From: Rhodococcus pseudokoreensis
Lineage (GTDB): Bacteria; Actinomycetota; Actinomycetes; Mycobacteriales; Mycobacteriaceae
DNA length: 64,000 nucleotides
Reading direction: 5' to 3'
Assembly (NCBI RefSeq): GCF_017068395.1
Contig: NZ_CP070619.1
Span: forward strand, 7,998,001 to 8,062,000
The translations under genes were made by a program, and so were the position numbers. Shown here piece by piece: positions 9,151 to 16,894 of this stretch; position 1 is the stretch's first letter, and every line of letters begins with the position of its first letter. Under the pieces are notes generated by a model, which did not search any database, was not told where the DNA came from, and was given only the letters and a program-made list of their open reading frames with translations.

Positions 9151-10308
9151 TCAGAGGACGAACAGCACGAAGACGATCGCGACCAGCACGAGCGCCAGCC
9201 CGACCGCCGCGGCGACGAGCCAGGACGCCCGGGAGGCGTTGTCGGATTCGTCCCCGGACTGCTCGACGGCGCGCGGTTCCGGCGGCGTCGCGACCGCCGT
9301 TCCGCCGGACGCCCGTGCGGGGGAGGTGCCCACCGCCGCGGCGGGCGCGGGGTTCTGCGTGCGGGTGGCGGGCCGGTTCGGGGTTGCGGAGGTCGACGGC
9401 ACCGGTTCGCCGACGACGGCGTCGATCACCTCGGTGACGTCGTACGACGGCGGCAGGCCGATCGGGGTCACCTTGTGCGTGGTCGGATTGAACCCGGCGG
9501 CGCGGATGGCCGCACCGAGCGCCGAGGTCTGCTCGGGGCCCGGGCCGACGACGCACCGGACGTCGAACTTCTCGCCGATCGTGGCCGCGAATCCGTGAAC
9601 GGCCGCGGAGTCCCTCGCGATCAGGCCGTCGCCCGTGACGACCACGGCATCGAGGTTGCCGGGCAGCCAGCCGAACGCACCGAGCGCGGTCGCGATCTGG
9701 GCCGTCGGGGAGCCCCCCGAGGAGAACCGGAACGCCTTGCCTGCCTCCACACCCGAGCGGATCAGCGCGACCGTCGATCCCGTGTCGTCGACGTGGTAGA
9801 TGCCGACCAACTGCCCGGGGCGCTCGGCGATCTCGGATTCGAACCAGGCCGCGGCGGCTTCGGCGTCCGAGACCAGGGACAGGTACGACATGTCGGCGTA
9901 GTCGAGCGCGTCGCGGAGCGCTGCGACCGCGGCCGAGTCCCAGCGGGTCGGGTAGGTGGCCATGATGTCGGGGGCGCCGCCCGTCCGGCCGCCGTGGTCG
10001 GGGAGAGGTTCGCACTCGCGGAGCAGGCATCGCATCGCACCCGCGACCAGGTCTTCTGCGCGGTACCGCGATCCGTCGCCGACCGCGACACCGGCCGGGT
10101 CGCCGACGCGGGGAAGGAACCCCGACACGGTGTGGGTGTCGCCGATCATGTGCGGCGCCGATCCGCCGAGAATTGCGGTGCCGTCCGGGCACATGTGCAG
10201 GACGGTGTCGCGGACGATGACGACCGGATCCGGGGATCCTGGATCGTTCGACGCCACCACCGCGGTGGACACGACACTGCCGATCCTGAGCCCGACTCCC
10301 ATGGACAT
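9151..10308 (-). CDS. actin/Hsp70-like protein with C-terminal membrane anchor
   Basis: A 385-residue protein. The N-terminal GLRIGSVVSTAVVA resembles the phosphate-1 strand-turn of the Hsp70/actin ATPase fold, and NLDAVVVTGDGLIARDSAAV resembles the later adenosine-binding glycine motif, so an actin-like fold covering residues 1-280 is likely. A Pro/Ala/Thr-rich linker (about 285-355) leads to one hydrophobic helix near the C-terminus (WLVAAAVGLALVLVAIVF), which would tether it to the membrane with the large domain inside the cell. Similar proteins in mycolata are annotated as Hsp70-family or secretion-associated proteins; no specific role is known. It precedes jetA by 84 bp on the same strand, so a link with the Jet complex is possible but unproven. 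Confidence 0.65.
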   Translation of the reverse strand: MSMGVGLRIGSVVSTAVVASNDPGSPDPVVIVRDTVLHMCPDGTAILGGSAPHMIGDTHTVSGFLPRVGDPAGVAVGDGSRYRAEDLVAGAMRCLLRECEPLPDHGGRTGGAPDIMATYPTRWDSAAVAALRDALDYADMSYLSLVSDAEAAAAWFESEIAERPGQLVGIYHVDDTGSTVALIRSGVEAGKAFRFSSGGSPTAQIATALGAFGWLPGNLDAVVVTGDGLIARDSAAVHGFAATIGEKFDVRCVVGPGPEQTSALGAAIRAAGFNPTTHKVTPIGLPPSYDVTEVIDAVVGEPVPSTSATPNRPATRTQNPAPAAAVGTSPARASGGTAVATPPEPRAVEQSGDESDNASRASWLVAAAVGLALVLVAIVFVLFVL

Positions 10309-10495
10309 GCAAGAACCCCTATTCGTGTTGCGAACGGATTGCGACTTCCGTCAGGCCCGTCCGACTCGGTCGGTGAGGCCACAAGATGTACATCCTGCTA
10401 CCAGAGGGTGCTTGTGCGCGCCATCACGCGCGGCGTGGCGTGGTCGTATTGCACACAGTCGGGGAGTTTCCGCCTGCGGCGAGTGATCGGTCAGG

Positions 10496-11344
10496 TCACC
10501 GTCGGGCGATCCAGGCCGTCCGGCTGCCGCGGACCGTCAGGTCGCCGCGGTGCAGGACGCTGTCGGGGCCGTCGTCCGAGAGGAGGCGATCGAGAGTGTC
10601 GCGATCGTCGACGGCCAGTCGTCCGTCGAGGGCGGAGCGAACACGGCTCAGAAACGTGTGTGCGTAGCGTCCGGCGCTCGGCGGGGCCGGGGTTGCCTCG
10701 CTGGTGAAATTGCGCTCCTCGACGTCCACGAAACCGGCCCGCTCGATGTGGCCCCGCCAGTTCGGGTGCGCGTTCCAATCCATCCGCGCCAGGGCCTCGT
10801 GGCAGCGCGACTCCAGGCCCGGGCGGCCCATGCCCAGGTCGTCGGGCAGGAGTCGGGGCAGCGCGTCCATCTCGACGACCACCAGTACGCCGTCGGGGTT
10901 CAGCGCGGCGTACATGTCGCGGAGTACCCGGTCGGGGTCGGCGACCTCGTGTAACGAGGAAGCCGCCCACACGACGTCGGCGGCCTCGACCGCGGGCCAG
11001 CCGGCATTCAGATCGGCGTGCACGCCGCTCACGCGGTCGGCCAGGCCCTGCGCGTGGGCGGCGGTGCGGATGCGCTCGAGCATCACCTCCGACCTGTCGA
11101 TCGCGACGACCTCGGCGGCGGGGAACCGCCGAGCCAGCGTCAGGCTGCCGGCGCCCGTTCCCGCGCCCACGTCGACGACCCGGTGCGGGGTCTCTCGGAC
11201 GCGCAGCCCGGCCCAGTCGGCCACCTGGTCGAGGTAGGAGCCGAAGATCTCGGCGTCCAGGTCGAGGAGATCCGGCAGAGCGGCTTCGTGGGCCGAGGTG
11301 TGCCCGCCATGGTGCCCGCCGTGGTGATGCGAATGCTGTGTCAT
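10496..11344 (-). CDS. class I SAM-dependent methyltransferase with His-rich N-terminus
   Basis: A 282-residue methyltransferase of unknown substrate. SAM-binding motif I is VVDVGAGTGAGSLTLA near residues 56-71, followed by VVAIDRSEVMLERI (motif Post I) and VVWAASSLHEVADP. The N-terminus HSHHHGGHHGGH is unusually rich in His and could bind a metal. The gene is divergent from an XRE-cupin regulator; the predicted -10 of this gene, TAGCCT (11356-11351), sits 6 nt before the ATG. GGAGG also lies directly before the start and could serve as a close ribosome binding site. The regulator probably controls this gene, an inference from the shared 47-bp spacer. Confidence 0.8.
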   Translation of the reverse strand: MTQHSHHHGGHHGGHTSAHEAALPDLLDLDAEIFGSYLDQVADWAGLRVRETPHRVVDVGAGTGAGSLTLARRFPAAEVVAIDRSEVMLERIRTAAHAQGLADRVSGVHADLNAGWPAVEAADVVWAASSLHEVADPDRVLRDMYAALNPDGVLVVVEMDALPRLLPDDLGMGRPGLESRCHEALARMDWNAHPNWRGHIERAGFVDVEERNFTSEATPAPPSAGRYAHTFLSRVRSALDGRLAVDDRDTLDRLLSDDGPDSVLHRGDLTVRGSRTAWIARR

Positions 11345-11350
11345 GCCTCC

Positions 11351-11391
11351 AGGCTAGTCACGTTCTGCTCCATGCGCATACACTCTTGCGT
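11351..11391. promoter_or_regulatory. divergent leaderless promoters, methyltransferase / XRE regulator
   Basis: Reverse-strand TAGCCT (11356-11351) is 6 nt from the methyltransferase ATG. Forward-strand TACACT (11379-11384) is 7 nt from the regulator ATG at 11392, with TAGTCA (11355-11360) as a possible -35. The two core promoters overlap, so a protein bound here would affect both genes. Confidence 0.45.
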
Positions 11392-11982
11392 ATGACGCAA
11401 GAACTCGGGTTGGACGGTGTGATCCGGCAGCGCATCCGGGGCCTACGGCTGGCCCGCGGCTGGTCCCTCGACGCGCTGGCCGCCCGCTGCTTCCTCAGTC
11501 CGTCCACGCTGAGCCGCATCGAGACGGGCCACCGCAGGATCGCTCTCGACCAACTGGTTCCGATCGCGCGGGCTCTCGGCACCACGCTCGATCAGCTCGT
11601 CGAGTCCGTCGACGACGAGGACGTGGTGATCCGGCCGATGCCCGAACAGGCGCGAGGACTCACGACCTGGTTGCTGTCCCGCGAACGCGCCCTCCACGGC
11701 GCGACCGTGGCGAAGATGCGTATCACCCCCGAAAGGCCCGCGGGCCCGGACCACGTCTGTGTGCACCCCGGGCACGAGTGGTTCACGGTCCTGTCGGGGA
11801 CTGCCCGCCTGCAACTGGGGGAGCGGACCATCCTGATCGAAGCCGGTGCCGCAGCGGAGTTCTCGACCATGGTGCCGCACTCCATCGGAGCCCACGACGG
11901 TCCGGTGGAGATTCTCACGATCTTCGACCACGACGGGGAGCGGGCACACCTGCACGCCGCGGACGACGCCCCGCCGGCGTGA
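11392..11982 (+). CDS. XRE-family regulator with C-terminal cupin
   Basis: A 196-residue DNA-binding regulator. The helix-turn-helix spans about residues 8-62 (IRQRIRGLRLARGWSLDALA, then LSPSTLSRIETGHRRI). The cupin sensor barrel follows at about 115-190 (HPGHEWFTVLSGTARLQLGE and MVPHSIGAHDGPVEILTIF). XRE-cupin proteins are usually local repressors that sense a small molecule through the cupin. The longer open frame from 11338 is rejected because the ATG at 11392 is exactly behind a -10 hexamer and begins the conserved domain region. It probably regulates itself and the divergent methyltransferase. Confidence 0.88.
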   Translation: MTQELGLDGVIRQRIRGLRLARGWSLDALAARCFLSPSTLSRIETGHRRIALDQLVPIARALGTTLDQLVESVDDEDVVIRPMPEQARGLTTWLLSRERALHGATVAKMRITPERPAGPDHVCVHPGHEWFTVLSGTARLQLGERTILIEAGAAAEFSTMVPHSIGAHDGPVEILTIFDHDGERAHLHAADDAPPA

Positions 11983-12054
11983 CGTGCGCGCCGGCAACGC
12001 ACGGCCCCATACGATGTGAGCGGCATCGGCGCACGCCGAGAAGAAAGGACGGAC

Positions 12055-12267
12055 ATGTCGTCTTCCGACACCACGGGCGAGACGGAATTCCCGGCGAGCA
12101 TGGGGAAGGTCTCCCGCCGTGAGCTCGCGTCCCACGGCTACACGCGTTTCGATCAACTGACGACGGTCACCGCCAAGGAGCTGTTGAAGATCCACGGCGT
12201 CGGACCGAAAGCGATCCGGATCCTCGAGGCGGAACTCGCCGAGCGGGGACTCGGCTTCGCCGGCTGA
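12055..12267 (+). CDS. small helix-hairpin-helix DNA-binding protein
   Basis: A 70-residue protein. The C-terminal half carries a helix-hairpin-helix: FDQLTTVTAKELLKIHGVGPKAI, where HGVGPKA is the non-sequence-specific DNA-phosphate-binding hairpin. AAGAAAGGAC lies just upstream of the ATG at 12055 and selects this start over the GTG at 12016. Such stand-alone HhH proteins occur widely in actinobacteria without a defined role. Confidence 0.75.
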   Translation: MSSSDTTGETEFPASMGKVSRRELASHGYTRFDQLTTVTAKELLKIHGVGPKAIRILEAELAERGLGFAG

Positions 12268-12282
12268 GCGGAGCCGGAGGCG

Positions 12283-13083
12283 CTACAGCAGGCCGTGCGC
12301 GCGCTGATACGTGGCGGGCGGTGTGCCGACGACCTGCGTGAAGACCCGCGTCAGGTGGGCCTGGTCGCTGAACCCCAATTCGTAGGCGAGCGCCGACCAG
12401 TCGATCCTCTCGCCCGAGTGGGCGGCGGCGGCCGCGTCGAGGATGCGAAACCGCTGGATCACCCACTTCGGGCCGATCCCGACGTATTCGGTGAACAGCC
12501 GTTGCAGGGTGCGCAGGCTGCAGCCGGCGTGTGCGGCGAGCTGGTCTGCGCGGACGACGTCCCGGCGGCGCTGGGCGTCGCCGACCAGGGTCGTGACCTC
12601 CCGTCCCGTGGGGTCCGGAACGGGATCGGTGCGCAGAAGGTACCGCTCGAAGACGTCGATCATCTCCGCGCTGTCGGTGCCGGCGAGGATGTGTTCCGCG
12701 ACCGGGCGATCGTCACCGGTGAGCAGATCCCGTCCGGGCTGGACGGTTCCCGAGATCGCACCGAGACTGCACTTCAGCAGAGGCCGGAACCCGCCGGCGT
12801 GGAAGGCGGCTCCCAGCACGTGGCCGTCTCCCGTCAATGTTCGGTAGAACGGCGACCGGGAGATCCCGTGCACCAGCAGCTGTCCGTCCTCTGCGGCGAC
12901 ATGAATGCGCGGCTGAGGAACCACCTGCTGCCGATGCGGCTTCGGCACCGACCACCGCACCAGCCAGTGGTAGTCGACGAACTCGGCCAAATCCGCTCGG
13001 GGAGCGACCCGTTCGACCTCGAAACCGGGTTCGCCGGCGGTGGGGCGGACGATCGCCTCGGGGTGTCCTGGCACATTCGGCAC
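12283..13083 (-). CDS. AraC-family transcriptional regulator
   Basis: A 266-residue regulator. Residues 1-150 form a DUF6597-type N-terminal domain (VDYHWLVRW, ending near GAAFHAGGFRPLL). The C-terminal AraC domain has the two helix-turn-helices: VRADQLAAHAGCSLRTLQRLF and SALAYELGFSDQAHLTRVF. The start is GTG at 13083, 6 nt after TAGGAT (13095-13090), a leaderless layout. It is divergent from the DUF3224 gene and is the obvious candidate regulator of it, though the signal is unknown. Confidence 0.88.
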   Translation of the reverse strand: MPNVPGHPEAIVRPTAGEPGFEVERVAPRADLAEFVDYHWLVRWSVPKPHRQQVVPQPRIHVAAEDGQLLVHGISRSPFYRTLTGDGHVLGAAFHAGGFRPLLKCSLGAISGTVQPGRDLLTGDDRPVAEHILAGTDSAEMIDVFERYLLRTDPVPDPTGREVTTLVGDAQRRRDVVRADQLAAHAGCSLRTLQRLFTEYVGIGPKWVIQRFRILDAAAAAHSGERIDWSALAYELGFSDQAHLTRVFTQVVGTPPATYQRAHGLL

Positions 13084-13089
13084 TCGCCC

Positions 13090-13148
13090 ATCCTAGTGTC
13101 GCGAATGTTCAAGCACGCCACGCCGGCGCGTACCTAGAGTCTCCTGAC
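13090..13148. promoter_or_regulatory. divergent leaderless promoters, AraC regulator / DUF3224
   Basis: Reverse TAGGAT (13095-13090) lies 6 nt before the AraC-type gene and forward TAGAGT (13135-13140) lies 8 nt before the DUF3224 ATG at 13149. No clear AraC operator repeat was recognised in the short spacer. Confidence 0.4.
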
Positions 13149-13589
13149 ATGAGCTACTCGCACACCGCTCGAAGCAAATTCACCATCGCCGCGTGGTCGG
13201 AATCGGTGATCACCGACGTCGACGGCGAAGGCACGACCGCCGGCGACACCTACTACCCGGCGCGCGGCGCCACCCGGGCGGCCGTCGAATATTCGTACTC
13301 CGGGGACATCGAGGGAACGAGCACGGTGGCCTACCTGATCGCGTACAAGGCCGACGCCGCGCCGGTGCTCGGTCTCGAGCGCTTCGAGGGCTCGATCGGC
13401 GGGCACGACGGAACGTGCGTGTTCCAGCACCTCGGCAGTCAGGACCAGGGTTCCGTGTCGGCACGGATCGAGGTGGTGCCGGGTATGGGCACGGGCGGTC
13501 TGACCGACCTGCGCGGCAGCGCGGACCTGTCCATCGCCGGACCCGGCGAGGGCGGCTACGAATTCGTTCTGTCCTACGACGTCGGCTGA
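13149..13589 (+). CDS. DUF3224 domain protein
   Basis: A 146-residue protein matching DUF3224, a compact beta-barrel family of unknown activity related in fold to allene-oxide-cyclase-like proteins. Visible family features are AVEYSYSGDIEGTSTVAYLIAY, LERFEGSIGGHDGTCVFQHLG and LRGSADLSI. There is no signal peptide or membrane segment, so it is cytoplasmic. The 3' end overlaps the convergent AhpD-like gene by 16 bases (13574-13589). Confidence 0.82.
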   Translation: MSYSHTARSKFTIAAWSESVITDVDGEGTTAGDTYYPARGATRAAVEYSYSGDIEGTSTVAYLIAYKADAAPVLGLERFEGSIGGHDGTCVFQHLGSQDQGSVSARIEVVPGMGTGGLTDLRGSADLSIAGPGEGGYEFVLSYDVG

Positions 13590-14161
13590 GTTCGGGTCGT
13601 CGGGCGTTCGCTCAGTGGTTTCAGGCCACACGACGCCGCGAGACCCTGCGATTCGATGCCCATCGCGGTGTTGGAGCGGGTCATGAAGTTCGTCAATGCG
13701 ATGAACGCGGTCAGTTCCACCAGCGCGGCCGGGCCGAGCGCCTCCAGGAGCCTGGCCGACAGTTCGTCGGTGACCGTCGGTGGGGTCAGCGTCATCGCCT
13801 CGGCGTACTCCAGGACGTCGCGCTCCAACGGGGTGAAGACGTCCGACTCACGCCATCGGGGAACCTCGCGTGCCTTCGTCTCGTCCAGGCCCTTGTTGTG
13901 GGCTTGGAAGTAGCCGTAGTCCAGGCAGAAGGCGCAGCCGACCATGCTCGCGACCGCCATGTGGGCAAACGATTTCAGATTCTCGTCGCACCGGTCCCAC
14001 TTCTGTACCTGCCGGGCGACGCTGAAGCTGAAGTTCGTCACCTTGCGGTTGTGCCACACGACCCCCACCCCCTCGGGCACGTCCCCGAGCATCTTGCGCG
14101 ACATCCGCTTGACGACCGCACCGTAGATGCCGGTCAATTCTGCCTGCGGGATCCTGGCCAT
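13574..14161 (-). CDS. carboxymuconolactone decarboxylase / AhpD-like protein
   Basis: A 195-residue protein of the CMD/AhpD superfamily. The redox motif GCAFCLDYGYFQAHN (CxxC followed by a helix with His) near residues 78-92 suggests a thiol-based peroxidase-partner activity rather than true decarboxylation. GAGGAGGAATC before the ATG at 14161 is a strong ribosome binding site and separates this gene from the long upstream open frame. A 92-bp gap with a run of seven T (about 14234-14240) separates it from the acyltransferase stop upstream. Confidence 0.82.
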   Translation of the reverse strand: MARIPQAELTGIYGAVVKRMSRKMLGDVPEGVGVVWHNRKVTNFSFSVARQVQKWDRCDENLKSFAHMAVASMVGCAFCLDYGYFQAHNKGLDETKAREVPRWRESDVFTPLERDVLEYAEAMTLTPPTVTDELSARLLEALGPAALVELTAFIALTNFMTRSNTAMGIESQGLAASCGLKPLSERPTTRTQPTS

Positions 14162-14253
14162 GATTCCTCCTCGGTTCGAATGTTCTCGGCATAGAGACAC
14201 CGGCCACGCGCCGAATGTGACATCCGAACCGGATTTTTTTCGCCGGCCGCCCC

Positions 14254-16443
14254 TCAGCCCGGCGCGAGTGCGCGGTCGGCCAGCGCGGCGATCACGGGGG
14301 AGAGTGCCTGCGCGTGTTCGAGCGTCAGGTGGTTGTCGTCGCGGTACACGAGGTCGTTGCCGACGACCACCGGGCAGCGCTCGGCGGTGCAGAACAGGGT
14401 GGTCAGATCGGCGTACCGTCCGCCGCCTGCCGCGGTGGCCGCCGCCTCGGCCGCGACCCCGGCGTCGTCGACCGCGACGGGCCGCGGCGGCGAGCAGGCA
14501 GTCGCGTCGTCGAGGTGTGCGGACAGGCACGTCGGCACTGTCGACTGCGGATCCGGGACGGGCCCGAGGACCAGGACGGCCGCACCCGTGGCCCGGAGTT
14601 CCGTGACCAGCCGGGTCAGGCTGTCGAGCCAGGGCCCGCCGTACACGCTGAAACCGAAATCGGCGCCGTACCGCCGGGACATGCTCAGCACGACCAATTG
14701 TGGCCGCTCGGCCCGCAGCCGGTCGAGGATCTCGCCGCGCCACTGCTCGCACTCGCTGTATTCCCGCCCGAGGTAGGGGCTGGTGAGGGGAAGGTCGAGG
14801 AGTGGGCAGGTGACCTTGCCCATCGTCTCCAGCCGCCAATGCTGCTGTTCGGCGGCCGCTTCGAACGCCGGGGCCCACATCGCGGCATGCGAATCCCCGA
14901 CGAGCGCCACCGTCGTCGCGGACGTCACGTCACCCGACGCGCACTCGTCCTGCCCCACCTCGAGCCATGACCGCACACAGCCGTTGACGAACACCGCGGG
15001 CTTGTCTGCCGGTGCGTCGGCGAGCGGTGGCGACAGATTCGACGGGACCGCCTGCAGTCCTGCCGATTCCGCGACCGCCGCCTGCACCTGCGCCGTCATG
15101 TCGTGCACCGCCGCGTCACGCGGATCGCTTGCGGGAGTGGCCAATTCGACCGGCGCCGAGACGGTGAGGGCTGCTGCGGCGGCGCCGTGTCCGACCGGGA
15201 CCGGCCGCGCCACCAGCAGCACCAGTGCCGCACAGACGGCGGCGGCGGTGACGGCTCCGCCGAGGACGAGGCTGCGCGAGGCCGAGAGACGCAGCGGAGC
15301 CGCGAAGCGGACCGGGTTCTCGACCAGGGCCAGTGTCAGTCCGGCCAGGCCTGCGGACACCATGACCATCCCCAGCCGATCGGTCAGATCGAGAGAGCGG
15401 CCGAGCACGATCGGCGCGAACAGCAGCACCGGCCAGTGCCAGAGATACCAGGAATAGGACACCCGCCCGACCGCCCGCATCGGCGGCAGGGACAGGCCCC
15501 GGCCGACTCCCAGCCGCGGTGCGGCACAGCCCGCTCCGATCACCAGTACTGTGCCGAGAACGGGCAGCAGCGCGGCGGTGCCGGGGTAGGGCGTCTTCTC
15601 GCCCAGCCGAAGACAGGCGAAGACGATCAGTGCGAGACCCGCCCATCCGGCGGCCGCAGCGACCACAGGCGGCAGCCGCCGCCAGTGCCGAACCGACAGC
15701 GCGACCAACCCGCCGGCGGCCAGCTCCCAGGCGCGGGCGGGCAGCGAGAAGAACGCCCACGGCGGCAGCGTGCGGGTCCAGTCGAGAGAGACCGCGAACG
15801 ACACCGCCGCGACCACCGCGAGGACTACCAGATACGGGGTGGTCGACGGTGCGCTATTCGGGCCGCGGCGTCGTCGTGTTCGGCGCCGCACGAGCCAGGC
15901 GACCCCGATGATCAGTGCAGGCCACAGCAGGTAGAACTGCTCTTCGACGCCGAGCGACCAGTAGTGCTGGAACGGTGACGGGGGTGTGTCTGCGGCCAAA
16001 TAGTCGGTGCCGTGCAGCGCAAGCCGGTAGTTGCCGACGTAGAGCGCGCTGGCGATGCCGTCGCCGAGGACCGCGCGGGCCTGCAGCGGGGGAAGGAGCA
16101 GGGCGGCGCCGATCGCGGTGGCCACCAGCACGACGCACCCGGCGGGCAGCAGCCGCCGGGCACGGGCACCGTAGAACTCGGCCAGCCCCACGCGGCCGGT
16201 GGACGCTACGTCCCGCCACAGCAGCCCGGTGATGAGAAACCCGGAGACGACGAAGAAGATGTCGACACCGGCGAACCCGCCGTCGATGCCGGGCACACCC
16301 GCGTGAAAGAAGACCACGGCCAGCACCGCGACGGCCCGCAGACCCTCGATGTCCGTACGGAACACGGTTCCCGCGGTCCGGTCACGGGCCTGAGGGTGGT
16401 CACCGGATCGGCCCCGTTGTTCCGGACTGGCGACGGTACTCAT
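14254..16443 (-). CDS. membrane acyltransferase-3 / SGNH fusion (OatA-like)
   Basis: A 729-residue integral membrane protein that would O-acetylate a cell-surface polymer. The N-terminal acyltransferase-3 domain (about residues 25-400) has ten or more hydrophobic helices and the motifs FRTDIEGLRAVAVLAVVFFH (the catalytic-type His), FFVVSGFLITG and HYWSLGVEEQFYLLWP. The C-terminal extracellular SGNH domain (about 500-729) has GDSHAAMW near 515 with the nucleophile Ser and DDNHLT near 702 with the Asp-His pair. This two-domain architecture matches OatA and related proteins. The target (peptidoglycan, arabinogalactan or another glycan) cannot be told from sequence. Confidence 0.88.
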   Translation of the reverse strand: MSTVASPEQRGRSGDHPQARDRTAGTVFRTDIEGLRAVAVLAVVFFHAGVPGIDGGFAGVDIFFVVSGFLITGLLWRDVASTGRVGLAEFYGARARRLLPAGCVVLVATAIGAALLLPPLQARAVLGDGIASALYVGNYRLALHGTDYLAADTPPSPFQHYWSLGVEEQFYLLWPALIIGVAWLVRRRTRRRRGPNSAPSTTPYLVVLAVVAAVSFAVSLDWTRTLPPWAFFSLPARAWELAAGGLVALSVRHWRRLPPVVAAAAGWAGLALIVFACLRLGEKTPYPGTAALLPVLGTVLVIGAGCAAPRLGVGRGLSLPPMRAVGRVSYSWYLWHWPVLLFAPIVLGRSLDLTDRLGMVMVSAGLAGLTLALVENPVRFAAPLRLSASRSLVLGGAVTAAAVCAALVLLVARPVPVGHGAAAAALTVSAPVELATPASDPRDAAVHDMTAQVQAAVAESAGLQAVPSNLSPPLADAPADKPAVFVNGCVRSWLEVGQDECASGDVTSATTVALVGDSHAAMWAPAFEAAAEQQHWRLETMGKVTCPLLDLPLTSPYLGREYSECEQWRGEILDRLRAERPQLVVLSMSRRYGADFGFSVYGGPWLDSLTRLVTELRATGAAVLVLGPVPDPQSTVPTCLSAHLDDATACSPPRPVAVDDAGVAAEAAATAAGGGRYADLTTLFCTAERCPVVVGNDLVYRDDNHLTLEHAQALSPVIAALADRALAPG

Positions 16444-16567
16444 TCGATCAGCGATCTGTCCATGCGACGAGCCCCTTCAGCTGCAGCACTGGCCTCATGA
16501 TGACAGCGGTGCCGCAACTTTCCCGAAAGGCACGCCGTACCAGGGCAGAGCGCAATCGGGCGAACTT

Positions 16568-16894
16568 TCACACGTGCACGACGACCGACCCGTCGCGGAC
16601 CGACGCGGGGTAGGTGCGGACCGAGCCCACACCCTCGGATCCGCAGGCGCCCGTGTCGAAGGCGAACGCGTACTGGTGGAGCGGGCACATAACGCCGGTG
16701 GCGTCGATCTGCCCGTCGGCGAGGGGGCCGCCCTTGTGCGGGCACACCGCGTCCATGGCCCGAACGGTGCCGTCCGACAGCAGGAATACGGCCACCTGCC
16801 GGTTCTGCACGACGTAGGTCCGGCCCTCGCCCGGGGTCAGGTCGCTGACCGGCCCCACTGCCACCTCGGCGGGCCCCTCGATCAGGGCGGTCAT
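16568..16894 (-). CDS. nirD: nitrite reductase small subunit, Rieske type
   Basis: A 108-residue small subunit of assimilatory NAD(P)H-nitrite reductase. It keeps a full Rieske [2Fe-2S] ligand set: Cys51 and His53 in CPHKGGPL, Cys70 and His73 in CPLHQYAF. The ATG at 16894 overlaps the nirB stop (ATGA), so the two are co-translated. The preceding acyltransferase gene starts 124 bp downstream; that gap holds no gene and no clear terminator. Confidence 0.92.
   Translation of the reverse strand: MTALIEGPAEVAVGPVSDLTPGEGRTYVVQNRQVAVFLLSDGTVRAMDAVCPHKGGPLADGQIDATGVMCPLHQYAFAFDTGACGSEGVGSVRTYPASVRDGSVVVHV

Noticed and set aside
14162..14190. GGTTCGAAT resembling a tRNA T-loop
   Set aside because: No acceptor stem, D-arm or anticodon arm can be built around it; it lies in the ribosome binding region of the AhpD-like gene.
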